From NCBI RefSeq assembly GCF_021582895.2, contig NZ_CP091139.2, positions 1,240,001-1,304,000 of the forward strand: DNA of 64,000 bases. Reading direction: 5' to 3'. A model generated the notes under the pieces. The model was not told where the DNA came from, did not search any database, and was given only the letters and a program-made list of their open reading frames with translations. This document shows positions 1-9,085 of this stretch, in pieces. Origin of the DNA: Microbacterium elymi (GTDB lineage Bacteria; Actinomycetota; Actinomycetes; Actinomycetales; Microbacteriaceae). Made by a program: the position numbers and the translations under genes. Each line of letters opens with the position of its first letter. Position 1 is the stretch's first letter.

Positions 1-1
1 G

Positions 2-529
2 AGGATCACGATCACCCCCACCCGTGATCTCGCCGCACCGATCACGCTGACCCTGCGGATCCCCGCATGGGCGGCGGGCAGCGCATCGGTGACCGTCAAC
101 GGGCAGGAGGTGCCGATCACGGGCGCCACAGTGGCCGTCACTCGTGCGTTCCAGAACATCGATGCGATCGAACTCATCCTTCCGCTCGAGCCGCGTTTCA
201 CCTGGCCGCATCCGTCCGTGGACGCGGTACGGGGTCAGGTCGCCGTGGAGAGCGGCCCGCTCGTGCTCGCGCTGGAGGACGTCGATCTGCCGGACGGGAT
301 CACGGTGGACCGGGTGACCGTCGATACGGAAGTCGATCCGGTCTCCAGAGGCGGCGGCGCGCGCGTCCGCCTCCGAGTCCATCCCGCTTCGGCAAGGGAC
401 TGGCCGTTCGGCCAGGCCGAGACGTCGACCGGCGAGCCGCTCCAGGCCGATCTCATCCCGTATTTCCGCTGGGCGAACCGGGGACCGTCCACGATGAGGG
501 TGTGGCTCCCGACATCCCAGCGCGGATGA
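2..529 (+). CDS. GH127-like beta-L-arabinofuranosidase, C-terminal part
   Basis: The reading frame is already open at the left edge, so only about the last 175 residues are present. It contains the motif LRIPAWA followed by a VNG strand, then VRGQVAVESGPLVLALE, which is the usual C-terminal beta-sandwich signature of the GH127 (former DUF1680) family. Members remove L-arabinofuranose from arabinan-type or glycoprotein glycans. A LacI-type regulator follows 84 bases downstream on the same strand and a secreted glycosidase lies beyond it on the other strand, so this is probably one end of a plant-glycan utilisation locus. The catalytic domain lies outside the window, so substrate and completeness cannot be judged. 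Confidence 0.75.
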   Translation, partial: RITITPTRDLAAPITLTLRIPAWAAGSASVTVNGQEVPITGATVAVTRAFQNIDAIELILPLEPRFTWPHPSVDAVRGQVAVESGPLVLALEDVDLPDGITVDRVTVDTEVDPVSRGGGARVRLRVHPASARDWPFGQAETSTGEPLQADLIPYFRWANRGPSTMRVWLPTSQRG

Positions 530-582
530 CGGGAACGATCCAAGCCAGCGTTCGGGCGGGCGTCGACGTGGGACTATTCTGA

Positions 583-600
583 GGTCGAATCGGTTCGCGA
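583..600. promoter_or_regulatory. Operator-like box upstream of the LacI gene
   Basis: The bases contain GTCGAATCGGTTCG, matching 14 of 18 positions of the perfect palindrome at 4875-4892. It sits 13 bases before the GTG start of the LacI-type gene, where an autoregulatory site would be expected. The functional role is inference. Confidence 0.5.
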
Positions 601-612
601 GGGGGTGGTGGT

Positions 613-1631
613 GTGGTGACCATCGGCGATGTGGCCAGCGCCGCGGGCGTCTCGCGGAGCACGGCATCGTATGCCCTCTCCGGCAAGCGGACCATCTCGC
701 CCGAGGTGCGCGCGCGGGTCGCCGATGCCGTCCGCGAGCTCGGCTACACGCCGAATGCCGGCGCACGGGCGCTGGCGACATCCCGGACGAGCGTGATTGC
801 CCTTCTGGGCCGATTCCTGTCCGACGAGTTCGCGCCGGCGATGCCTGCACTACATCCTCGGAGTGACCAACCGTGCGCGCGAACTCGGGTACGACACGCT
901 GCTGGTGTCAGAAGACGACGGCGTCGCTGCGCTCGAGCGGATCTCCTCGTCCCGCATGGTCGACGGATTCGTGCTGTTGAACGTCGCCGAGAATGACGAC
1001 CGGCTTCCCGTCCTGCACAGCGCGGCGCAAGCCGGGTGCGCTGGTGGGGCTGCCCGGCGACCCGGACGAGCTCGATGTCTTCGATCTGGACTTCCCTGCT
1101 GCCGGGGCGCTGATGGTGGACGAGATGTTCGCCCGCGGGCATCGCGAACTGATCCTGGTCTCGCAGCCCGTGCACGTGATCGAGCGCGGCGGTGCCTACG
1201 TGTGGCGGCTGGCTGATCGTGCACGGGAGCGCGCCGGTGAGCTGGGCATCACGCTGCACGACCACCACGGCGCAGCGGGCAAGCCGGCGATCGGCAGCGA
1301 CCTGCACGGATTCCTCGACGCGCACCCGTCCGCGACGGGACTGCTCCTGAACAACGAGGCCGCAGCCGCCGCGCTTCCGAACGTGCTGGCATCGCGGGGG
1401 CTGACCTGCCCCGAAGACATCTCGGTGGTGGGACGCTACTCCGACGACTTCGCGCGGATGTTCTCGCTGCCCTACTCCGCGGTCGACAGCGCCGCCGACG
1501 AGTTGGGCCGACGCGCGGTCGAAGCCCTGGTCGCCCGTATCGACCAAGGACCGTCGGCGTCCCCGGCCCGCATCGAGCTCATCGCCCCCGTCATCCATGA
1601 TCGCGGGAGCATCGCACCGCCGCGCCAGTGA
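613..1631 (+). CDS. LacI-family transcriptional regulator (frame broken twice)
   Basis: Residues 1-50 form a LacI helix-turn-helix (IGDVASAAGVSRSTASYAL), followed by a periplasmic-binding-like sensor domain. The start is GTG at 613 or 616. The frame is shifted near 844 (GCTGC read as GCCTGC) and near 1028 (GCAGC read as GCAAGC). Removing both extra bases gives one 338-residue protein, the normal family length, reading ...FAPAMLHYILGV... and ...HSAAQPGALVG... across the joints. It lies between two glycosidase genes, and matching palindromes precede it and the secreted glycosidase, so it probably represses both. The ligand is unknown. Confidence 0.82.
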
Positions 1632-1672
1632 GAGCGGATCGCTTACGAGTCGCTTGCGCGCCCGTCAAGGCC

Positions 1673-1713
1673 GAGATGCGGTGCGCGGCCGGCGAGGCCG
1701 CGCACCGCATCTC
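1673..1713. terminator. Bidirectional hairpin terminator
   Basis: An 18-base perfect stem (1673-1690 pairing with 1696-1713) with a 5-base loop lies between the convergent LacI and glycosidase genes, 12 bases beyond the glycosidase stop. There is no clear T-run, which is common in high-G+C actinobacteria. Confidence 0.8.
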
Positions 1714-1725
1714 CGGTTCGCCGTC

Positions 1726-4700
1726 CTACTTGTCGAACGAGAACTGTGCGGTGTGCGTCGTCCCGTCATCCAGCTTCGAGCGAGAAGGTCGCGCAGCGTC
1801 CCGCCCAGGACTTGTCGGTCTTCCACACGTAGACGTACTGGTCGGCATCGGCGTCATACTTCAGCCCACTGGCACCGGCCGTCACCGTCTGCTCGATCTC
1901 GTCGACCGTGGCCGAGGGTGCGCACGTTCCGAACTGGACCGTGGGCGATCCCGCCGCCAGGATGTCGGTTCCCTGATCGCCGTTCAGCGTGAACTTGATC
2001 GGGACCGCACTCCCGGCCTTGACCGAGTTGACCACGTCGCCTGAATCGACGGGCTGGGCGAAGCCCGACCAGTCGTACACGACGGCGTAGCCGCAGCTCA
2101 CCGCGGCAGAGCTGTTGCCCGCGGCATCCGTCGCCGTGCCTGCCGGCACCGTAACCGTCTTCGCGCCGACGCTCGAGGTGTCCAGTCCGATCGAGCCTTC
2201 TGCCGGAGTCGCCAGCCCCGACCCGTTCGCCTCGTCGGTCGCGCGCCAGCTCGCAGCGGCTGTGGCGCCGAGCTGCACGGCCTCAGTTGGGCACGTGACC
2301 GTCACCACGGGTGCGGTGATGTCGACGCGGGTCAGCTTCCAGAAGCGGTCCGCGGTCTGGGCGTCGGTTGCCGTGCTGGTGGCCGACCCACCGGTGCCGA
2401 GGACGACGGTCCCGTTGCGGTTGCCTGCCCGACGAGTCCTGGAGGGTCGCTCCGCCGGCCTCATCGAACTTGTACTGGGCGACGTCGCCCGCCGCGGCCT
2501 GGCCGGCCGCGAGCGCCGCCACGTCATCGGCCGACAGCGCCCGGCTGTAGATCGCGAAGTCGTCGATCGCTCCGTCGTATGCCGGATCGTTGTACTGCGA
2601 CTTCCCGAGGTAGTTCCGGGTCGTGTTCCCCAGTGCGGACGGCTTCACGGTCATGTTGTTGTTCGTTGCGACCACGGTGCCGTTCAGGTACATGGTGCCG
2701 CGGGTGCCCGAGACGGTCACGACGACATTCGACCACTGGTTCAGCGGGAAGTTCTGCCCGCCGTATGTCAGCTGCTGCTCCGCACCGGCACCGCTGTTCG
2801 TGATCGCGAACCGCGGTCCTGCGCCACCGGCGTTCATGGTGAGGAACATGTTGACGTTCTGGCCGGTTCCGAAGTCGAACACGCGTGACCAGCTCGTGAG
2901 TGCGGCCGGCTTGATCCACGTCGAGATCGACCAGTCGCCGGTGAGGCCGCTGACGATTCCGCTCGGCAGCGAGCCGTAGGACGCCGTCTTGCAGAAATCG
3001 AGCGCGGACCCGAATTTGCCCGGCTGACGAGCGCCGTCGGCTTGGCAGTTCGATGTCGGCGATCCGTCGGTCCACTGGATGACGGCAGCACCATCGTTCT
3101 TGCTCAGGCCCATGACCCCGAGGGTCTTGCCCGTCGCGTAGTTGGCCAGACGCACGTCGCCCTTGCCATCGGGGACGAGCTCCGACAGCTCGCTGCTCGG
3201 CCGTGCTCTCATCCTCGATCACGGCCGGTGCGCCGTTCGACGTCGCCCCGCCCGCGATGGAGAGCACACGACCACTGGGCGTGTGGACGACCTTGTAGAG
3301 TCCCTGCCCTGCGGGCACGAGCTTCCACACCTGACCGGTGGTGGTGGATTCCGCCTGGACGACCGGCGTCCCGTTCGCCGTGGCGCCGCCCAGCGTGGCG
3401 AGCTGGAGCCCGGCACTGAGGTTCGTCAGAGAATAGGTTCCCGACAGGTTCGTCGGATCGCCGGCCGGTGTCACAACCACCTGATAGCCGTAGGTCGGGT
3501 TCATCACGATCGGCACGGTGATCGAGCCGTCGGCACCGACCTCGTAGGTCGTGTTGGAGATGTTGATGGGACCATCCGTCTTCACCGTGCGGCCGTACGA
3601 GGCCGTGAAGTCCAGCTCCACGTTCACCTTCGAGCCGAGCGACAGCTTGTCGAGTCCGTTGATCTTCACGGATGTCGGTCCCGTGTTCCCGCCGGTGATG
3701 ACCCTGACCTCGTCTCGCGCATCGTTGACCGAGGCGGCACCGTCGAGCGGGCTCTCGTTCGACGGTGGCGTCGTGGTGACCATCTGGCCGCTCATCTGCG
3801 CATACCAGGTGTAGAGCCAGTACGCGCCGTTCGGGTCTCCGTTGCGTCCGGTGAGAAGGTCGCCGAGTGCGCCGGACTGGTTCCAGAACGGAAGCTCGGC
3901 TCGGGTGATCCCGTACCGCTCGAGCTTCGCGATGTAGCCCACCAAGGGTCCGGACAGCCCGACCTCGGCGGGTGCCGCGTACTCGGCGATGTCGATCGGC
4001 CGCTCCGGTATGTTCAGATCGGACAGGATCTTGCGGACATTCTCCACGTCGCCCTTGATCTTCGAGGAACGGATGAGTTCGTGCCATTCGAGGACGTCCG
4101 GAAGCGTGTCGGTCGCCTTGGCGTGCTCGAAGAACGCGCGCATGTTCGAGATGTTGTCGGAGTAGCTCGGGCCCTGGATGGGCATCGTCGGGTCGAGGCT
4201 GCGTACCAGGCGGTACGTGTCCGTCCACATGTCGAAGAACGACCCGTTGGCCGTCTGCCACGTGATGTCTGGCTCGTTCCAGATGGCGTAGGCGACGATG
4301 TTCGTCTTGCCGGATGCCTTGGTGTCCTTGACCATCTTCTCCACCGCGGGCAGCCACTCGGCCTTGTTGTAGCGGTACGGCCATCCGGGAAGGTAGTCGA
4401 CGAGGCGGATGACCACTCCGGCACCTGCTGCCTTGGCCGTGTCCGCGACAGAGAGCGCGTCCCCCGTGGGCCTTGCGTGCCGCCTTCCGGCTTCTGCATG
4501 AAGGTGTGGGGCTTGATCGGCAGGATCTTGTCCAGCGTCGGGATGTTCGCGCCGGCGAGCCCGTAGAGCGAGCCGCTGGCCATATGCGTGACCGGACGGA
4601 ACGGCTGGTCTGCCTCGACCACGAGGGTGCTTGCCGCGCCGGGCGCCGCATCCGCGGGGAGTGCCAGCGTCAGCAGACCGCCGCTGGCCACGATCGCGGC

Positions 4701-4817
4701 CGCGGTCATTGCGGCGATTGATCGTCGACTGCGGGTTCTCCAGGCCAGGCCAGCACGCTGGCCTCCTCCGGGGACATTCATGGGCCGCGACCGCCGCGCG
4801 GGGTTGATTCTCTTCAT
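1726..4817 (-). CDS. Secreted modular glycoside hydrolase (barrel, ricin-type repeats, LamG-like, PxKF)
   Basis: The protein starts with a basic N-region and hydrophobic signal peptide ending near ADAAPG. A clan GH-A type barrel follows: WNEPDITW carries the probable acid/base Glu and IAEYAAPAEV the probable nucleophile. After it come ricin-B-like QxW repeats (GTYSLTNLSAGLQLATLGG, then VWKLVP), a LamG/concanavalin-like domain (GDWSISTWIKP ... DDFAIYSRALSADDV) and a C-terminal PxKF domain (VKAGSAVPIKFTLNG). The frame is shifted near 4472, 3192, 2426 and 1772. Undoing these (+2, +1, +1, +1) gives 1028 residues and a TAG stop at 1726. Start ATG at 4817 or 4832. The exact GH family and substrate are not certain; GH39-like or GH30-like are possible. 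Confidence 0.75.
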
Positions 4818-4874
4818 CTGCTTCGTCTCCATTGATCGAGGCGTTGCCGGTCGGACGTATGACCCGGCCGAAAG

Positions 4875-4892
4875 TGTCGAACCGGTTCGACA
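4875..4892. promoter_or_regulatory. LacI-type operator palindrome
   Basis: TGTCGAACCGGTTCGACA is a perfect 18-base palindrome with a central CCGG, typical of LacI-family operators. It lies 58 bases upstream of the secreted glycosidase start and resembles the box before the LacI-type gene at 583-600. Confidence 0.7.
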
Positions 4893-5048
4893 AGCATTAA
4901 AGCATCGAACGGAGTGAAGTGGCAAGGGCCTCTTCTTGCTGCGTGCAGTGAAAGTCGGGGCTCGCTGAGGGACCGCCCCGAACGTCACCAGAGCCCGTTC
5001 AGCCTGCCGATATCATGTGCCCTATGGATCCGCTCTCCAGCGTCGTGC

Positions 5049-5420
5049 TCACTGTGGCCCTGTCCGCGGTCGGCTACGCGTCTGGCCGACATCGGTCCAG
5101 ACCTCGGTCATCCGATGGATGAGTCCGTCCCGGAGGTGCACGAACGTGGCGCACTCGAAGTGGTCCGTACCGCTTGCGCCGTGGCCGGTGACGTGTGATC
5201 GGCAAGCGGCTGCATCACCGCCGCCGACCAGCTCCTCGACGCGCAGCCGGTCGAAGCCTGGATACTCGGCGTTCAGTCGAACCCACGAGTCCCGGTCGAG
5301 GTTCTCGCCGGTGTGCACGTAGCGACAGACGAAGTCCGGGTGCAGGTACTCGCCCAGCGCGTCCCACCGGCGCTCATCGATGGCCTGCATGAGTGTGCTG
5401 AGGATGTCCGCGGCGTCCAT
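5049..5420 (-). CDS. SnoaL-like / NTF2-fold protein
   Basis: A 123-residue protein with the features of SnoaL-like small alpha+beta barrel proteins: an early helix (ILSTLMQAIDERRWDALGEYLHPDFVCRY cut short here), a central H/F-rich strand (HFECATFVHLRDGLIHRM) and a short C-terminus. Such folds serve as isomerases, hydrolases or binding proteins, and no specific reaction can be assigned. The ATG at 5420 is preferred; an in-frame TTG lies six bases upstream. It is followed on the same strand by nothing closely linked and lies 61 bases downstream of the AHSA1-like gene, so the two may be cotranscribed. Confidence 0.65.
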   Translation of the reverse strand: MDAADILSTLMQAIDERRWDALGEYLHPDFVCRYVHTGENLDRDSWVRLNAEYPGFDRLRVEELVGGGDAAACRSHVTGHGASGTDHFECATFVHLRDGLIHRMTEVWTDVGQTRSRPRTGPQ

Positions 5421-5481
5421 CGCCAAAGACTAAGAGCGCGCGCCGACATCCCTCTGCGTGCTGCGTGCGAGTCCGGCCGCC

Positions 5482-5976
5482 TCAGCCGCCTCGCGATGGA
5501 GCTTGCACCTGGTCGGCGGCGGTGAGCGTCTCGTCGCCATCGAACCTGTGCGGCGCGCCCACTCCGGTCTCGATGAACTGCGTGAGGCTGCCGTTCACGA
5601 ACATGGTCCACGCGTTCGAGCAGACCTCGTAGCACTCATCCTGGGGCTTGAGGCCCTCGTGCGTGAAGATGATCCGCGTTCCACCATCGGTCTCATCGAT
5701 GTCGAATCGGACGGTGGTCCCGGTCCACTCCTGCTTGTCAGCGATGAAGTCGAGGTAGCTGCCGGTGACGAGCCACGCGACCCGCCGCTCGGGGGCGATC
5801 TCGGTGACTCGGAATCCGCTGTAGTGCACACCGGGGACGAGGTAGACGAACTCGTCGCCGACTGCGGCGGTCGAACCGGTGATCCGTCCCCACCATCCGG
5901 CGACGTCATTGATCGCGTCGAACGCTTCTCGCGGCGTGGCATTCACTGTGATCGTGGTCGTGAAGTTCGCGGTCAT
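5482..5976 (-). CDS. SRPBCC/AHSA1-domain protein
   Basis: The 164-residue protein has the AHSA1 (Activator of Hsp90 homologue 1-like) START-type fold pattern: an N-terminal strand (FTTTITVNATPREAFDAI), the WWG motif near residue 28, GDEFVYLVPG, and WTGTTVRFDIDE followed by TRIIFTHEGL. Members bind small hydrophobic ligands; the ligand here is unknown. It is transcribed divergently from an HxlR-type regulator, with two palindromic boxes in the shared promoter region, an arrangement often seen where the regulator controls the AHSA1 gene. Confidence 0.8.
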   Translation of the reverse strand: MTANFTTTITVNATPREAFDAINDVAGWWGRITGSTAAVGDEFVYLVPGVHYSGFRVTEIAPERRVAWLVTGSYLDFIADKQEWTGTTVRFDIDETDGGTRIIFTHEGLKPQDECYEVCSNAWTMFVNGSLTQFIETGVGAPHRFDGDETLTAADQVQAPSRGG

Positions 5977-6022
5977 CTGTCTGCTCCTCTACGTGCCTCT
6001 CACGAATGGAAGGCGGGGTGAA

Positions 6023-6070
6023 CTTGTGTGATGCAAGTCACCGTAACCCAAGGCGCTTGCATCACGCAAG
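6023..6070. promoter_or_regulatory. Paired palindromic boxes, probable HxlR operator
   Basis: Two 15-base boxes, CTTGTGTGATGCAAG (6023-6037) and CTTGCATCACGCAAG (6056-6070), are inverted copies of each other at 14 of 15 positions, with centres 33 bases (about three helical turns) apart. They lie between the divergent AHSA1 and HxlR genes. Confidence 0.65.
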
Positions 6071-6085
6071 TGATAGAGTCGAGCC

Positions 6086-6556
6086 ATGTTGGGCAAGACA
6101 TACGACACCCAGGTGTGTTCGATCGCGCGATCACTCGAGCTCGTCGGCGAGCGGTGGAGCCTGCTCATCATCCGCGACGCGCTCTTCGCTCGAGTGACCC
6201 GCTTCGGCGACTTTCAGCACAACCTCGGGATCGCAACCAACGTGCTCACAGCGCGACTGGCGTCGTTCGTAGACAGCGGCATCATGGAGCGCGAGGGTTC
6301 CGTCGACTACATCCTCACCGCAAAGGGTCACGCACTGGCTGTCGCGCTGATAGCCCTCACCGAGTGGGGCGATTCGTGGGCATCACCCATCGAACCGCCG
6401 ATCCTCTACCGACACACCGCGTGCGACGCCGGCGCGGTGCACGCGGTCGCCGTATGCGAGAAATGCGGCGTTGTCCCCGCAGAGGAGATCACCGTAAGCA
6501 TCGGCCCGGGAATGCCGGCCGAATACCTCGCCGAGCGGCGCGGCGGAACCCGCTAG
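6086..6556 (+). CDS. HxlR-family transcriptional regulator
   Basis: The 156-residue protein starts MLGKTYDTQVCSIARSLELV and continues with the HxlR-type winged helix, including ERWSLLIIRDAL and FGDFQHNLGIATNVLTARL. HxlR proteins are dimeric winged-helix regulators that often sense redox or electrophile stress, and Cys11 is at the usual sensing position. A C-terminal extension (residues 110-156) has CDAGAVHAVAVCEKCGVV with three cysteines, which could bind a metal; that is inference. The adjacent paired boxes suggest control of itself and the divergent AHSA1-like gene. Confidence 0.85.
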   Translation: MLGKTYDTQVCSIARSLELVGERWSLLIIRDALFARVTRFGDFQHNLGIATNVLTARLASFVDSGIMEREGSVDYILTAKGHALAVALIALTEWGDSWASPIEPPILYRHTACDAGAVHAVAVCEKCGVVPAEEITVSIGPGMPAEYLAERRGGTR

Positions 6557-6745
6557 GGAATGCCGGGACGATTGCTGGGACGCGAACTCAGGCAAGGTCG
6601 GCCGCCGACGAGCAGCCCGCGTCTGGCCGGACGATGTGAAGCCGTCGGTCATGATGCATGCGGATGCCGAACGCGAACGTGATGTCTCGGGCATCCGTCG
6701 CGAGGGGGATGTGCAGGAACCCTCACGCCTTGTAGCGTCGAGGGC

Positions 6746-6864
6746 ATGGATATCGCGTCGATGATCATGGGCGGCGCGATCGCGTCGATTGCGTGGATCG
6801 CCCTCACGCCCTGGAGCAAGCTCAAGCGACTGAAGAGCTCGAAGCCGGCGAGGAGGACGCTTAG
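6746..6864 (+). CDS. Small hypothetical membrane protein (one-base slip)
   Basis: ATG at 6746 opens MDIASMIMGGAIASIAWIAL, a single hydrophobic segment, followed by a basic stretch. If a G missing at GAGCTC near 6835 is restored, the tail becomes LKRLKELEAGEEDA and stops at 6864, giving a 39-residue single-span protein with a charged tail. Without the correction the frame runs on into unlikely sequence. No family is recognised. Confidence 0.4.
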
Positions 6865-7202
6865 TCTCCCCCGCCGTTCCACAGTTGTTCCGTTACCGCC
6901 GCGTTACCGCTGACGCTGAATGAGATTCCGACCGGGTCACTGGTCCTGCAGCCCTTCGACGGGGAGCTGGTTCGGCCCTCGCGACGCTCGGCCATCGCGT
7001 GTGTTGCCGCGACCGCCGGCCTGCGTTGGAAAAGCTGCGCCACATCCATAGGTGACGCTCGGGCCACGTGTTGCCTCAGAAGGGATGGCGGGGGATTCAT
7101 TGTGGCGGTGACGGTGGGAATTGAACCCATGCACCCGAGATGTATCCCGATCTCGAACCCCGGTTCCACGCGGATTCGCGCAACTCAATCTCTCGCACGT
7201 GG
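6865..7202. other. Gap holding only a tRNA-Ser 3' fragment
   Basis: No convincing gene was found here. The only recognisable element is the duplicated tRNA-Ser 3' end at 7103-7129. Confidence 0.5.
7103..7129 (-). repeat. tRNA-Ser 3'-end duplicate, attachment-site-like
   Basis: These 27 bases match 26 of 27 bases of the 3' end of the tRNA-Ser gene (7781-7807), in the same orientation, and similarity stops abruptly after GAACCCA. The copy lies 678 bases downstream of the tRNA in its transcription direction, the expected geometry for a distal att site of an element integrated at a tRNA 3' end. Confidence 0.65.
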
Positions 7203-7409
7203 TCAGTGTTGAGGAGTCAGGGACAACTTGAGTTCACGCGCATCCGCGAGTCTGCTGATGGTCGCCACAGTGGGGTTCGCGGCGCCCGATTCGATACGGC
7301 TGATCTCTGACTGCTGGATACCGGTGACGGCCGCCAGCGCCGGCTGACTCAGCGACTTTGCGGTACGTGCGGTGCGGAGTTGCTCGCCGAGCTCGGTGCG
7401 GGCCGCCAT
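7203..7409 (-). CDS. XRE-family antitoxin-like HTH protein
   Basis: A 68-residue protein with a complete Cro/C1-type helix-turn-helix: LGEQLRTARTAKSLSQPALA, AAVTGIQQSEISRIESGAAN and PTVATISRLADA. The size and layout are those of HigA-like antitoxins. ATG at 7409 is preferred; an in-frame GTG at 7430 joins the decayed upstream toxin-like region. It lies between the duplicated tRNA-Ser 3' ends, so it is probably a remnant of an integrated element. Confidence 0.7.
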   Translation of the reverse strand: MAARTELGEQLRTARTAKSLSQPALAAVTGIQQSEISRIESGAANPTVATISRLADARELKLSLTPQH

Positions 7410-7650
7410 CTCAATCTGGAACACGCGCACAGCCGCATCATGAACACGTCGTTCGTCAGCGGTCCAACTCTGCTCAACCCGTCACCAAGAGGCTTCCCCC
7501 ACTCGCCCGGCAGATGTCGATCCCGTGGACCTTCAGCACGTGGCTGATCGCGGCGGTGAGCACGCCTGCTCGTAGCCGCCGAGTTTCGAGAAGAGGCGCT
7601 CGAAGTCCGCGCCCTCGTACTCGATGCTCCATGCGCGCGCGTCGCCATCC
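7410..7650 (-). pseudogene. Decayed RelE/Gp49-like toxin remnant
   Basis: Reading the minus strand in pieces gives WSIEYEGADFERLFSKLGG, a segment like AAISHVLKVHGIDI and EWGKPLGDGL, which resemble the start and middle of DUF891/RelE-like toxins usually paired with an XRE antitoxin. At least two frame changes and a scrambled C-terminal half prevent an intact protein. Unlike most broken genes in this window, one-base corrections do not restore it, so real decay is likely. Confidence 0.4.
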
Positions 7651-7780
7651 ATCACGCGAAGCTACCTCAGCCCACCCCCACGACCGACGGGCGATTGTGG
7701 ATCGACGCCGATCGAACCGGACCGAAACGGAACGAATCCCGTCTCAGCTGATCGAAACAGACTGAAACGGGATTCGAAAG

Positions 7781-7871
7781 TGGCGGTGACGGTGGGATTT
7801 GAACCCACGGTAGGGGGTTACCCTACACAACTTTTCGAGAGTTGCACCTTCGGCCGCTCGGACACGTCACC
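7781..7871 (-). tRNA. tRNA-Ser (anticodon CGA)
   Basis: On the minus strand the acceptor stem GGTGACG pairs with CGTCACC, followed by G and an encoded CCA. The anticodon stem CAACT/AGTTG encloses the loop CTCGAAA, giving anticodon CGA. A long variable arm (TGTAGGGTAACCCCCTACC) and the T-loop GTTCAAATC confirm a type II serine tRNA of 88 bases plus CCA. Confidence 0.95.
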
Positions 7872-7925
7872 GCCGTCAAGTGTACGTGACGAAGCCGCGC
7901 TCGCCAATCCGAGCGCCCGCCCCTC

Positions 7926-8957
7926 TCACCAGGCGGCGGCGACCTCGGCGTGCATGCGCAGGATCCCCTCGGTGGTGCCCTCGGGGGCGCGGCCGATGCC
8001 GCACTCCGTGGCCACCCCGAACGTCGTGACGTGCCGCCGGGCGGCGGCGATCCTGCGGATGGCACCCTCGGCGCCGTCCTCCCGGTGCACCAGGCCCAGG
8101 TACAGCTCGGTGTCGCCGAGCTCCAGGCCGGCCAGCGGCGCATAGTACGCGTCGTCATCGCGCTCGATCGGCACGGGCAGGTGGATCCAGTCGATGCGCC
8201 GAGCGGATGCCGCCACCAGCGCGTTCGCGAAGCGCACGAGGCTGCCCGCGTCGGTCGGTTCGACGAAGTGCTTCTCGGCCACGTCGCCGTAGCAGAGGTG
8301 GAATCCGACCTCGACATCGTCCGGGACCCGGTCGGCCTGCTCGGCCGAGCGCGACGTCAGACCGCCCCACACGTCGCCGTCCCACCACGGGGCGGCGCTG
8401 ACGCCCTCGATCATCCCGAATTCCACCGCGTTGTCCCATTGGATCGCGAGGTCCTCATGCGGGATCGTCCCGAGGATCTCATCGAGCTCGCGGTACATCG
8501 CCGCCCGGTACACCGGCTCGATGCCGGCGCGCTGCTCGGCCGGGAAGAACGCCCCGACGACGGCCAGCGGCGTGGGCAGCGACACCTGGAAGCGCGTGCC
8601 CGCCGGCACGACGCCCTCGTCCCGCAGCCGGGTGAAGATCGCGTACGAGTCGACCGCCGCCGACGCGTACCCCAGCGGCGGCAAGCCGAGCGATGCCGGG
8701 TCGACGCCGTCTGCGATGCGCAGCGGGCGGGCATCCAGCATCCGCAGTGGGATGCGCTCTGCACCGACGCGCTCGATCCCCTCCGCCTGCCCGAGGATGT
8801 CGGGCTGGAACATGATCCAGTGGAAGCGCGGCCCGCATTCCCCATCGGGAATGCGCTTCAGGTGGGGGCCGAGGATGCCGGCGGCCCGGCGAATGGTGGT
8901 CTCGGCGTCGTCGTAGTTGACGCTGCCGACCAGGTGGGCGCCCTGCGGCTGGGTCAT
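7926..8957 (-). CDS. MetE-like cobalamin-independent methionine synthase family protein
   Basis: A 343-residue barrel protein of the MetE C-terminal/UROD superfamily. The start ATG at 8957 has a good AAGGAG site seven bases upstream. The HLC in VGFHLCYGDVAEKH and the later Cys in TECGIGRAPEG are in the right places to be zinc ligands, as in MetE. It is much shorter than full MetE (about 750 residues) and lacks the N-terminal half, so it may act as a standalone methyltransferase with an unknown methyl donor. It stands alone, divergent from the lactate dehydrogenase gene. Confidence 0.8.
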   Translation of the reverse strand: MTQPQGAHLVGSVNYDDAETTIRRAAGILGPHLKRIPDGECGPRFHWIMFQPDILGQAEGIERVGAERIPLRMLDARPLRIADGVDPASLGLPPLGYASAAVDSYAIFTRLRDEGVVPAGTRFQVSLPTPLAVVGAFFPAEQRAGIEPVYRAAMYRELDEILGTIPHEDLAIQWDNAVEFGMIEGVSAAPWWDGDVWGGLTSRSAEQADRVPDDVEVGFHLCYGDVAEKHFVEPTDAGSLVRFANALVAASARRIDWIHLPVPIERDDDAYYAPLAGLELGDTELYLGLVHREDGAEGAIRRIAAARRHVTTFGVATECGIGRAPEGTTEGILRMHAEVAAAW

Positions 8958-9085
8958 GATGCTCCTTCGGAAGACCGGGAGCCAGGCGACTCCCGGGATG
9001 GACGGGGAGTCGCAGCCAGTGCCCTCCAGGGGCGCGAGGCCTCGCATCAGCGCTGCGAATAGGTCAAGAATGCCACACTGGTGCC

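Noticed and set aside
3142..4566. A 474-codon open frame antisense to the secreted glycosidase
   Set aside because: Same reason; no start context or domain, and it overlaps the well-supported glycosidase.
7103..7129. A second tRNA gene
   Set aside because: Only the 3' 27 bases match; the anticodon and D arms are missing.
7203..7650. An intact toxin-antitoxin system
   Set aside because: The antitoxin is whole, but the toxin half needs more than single-base repairs.
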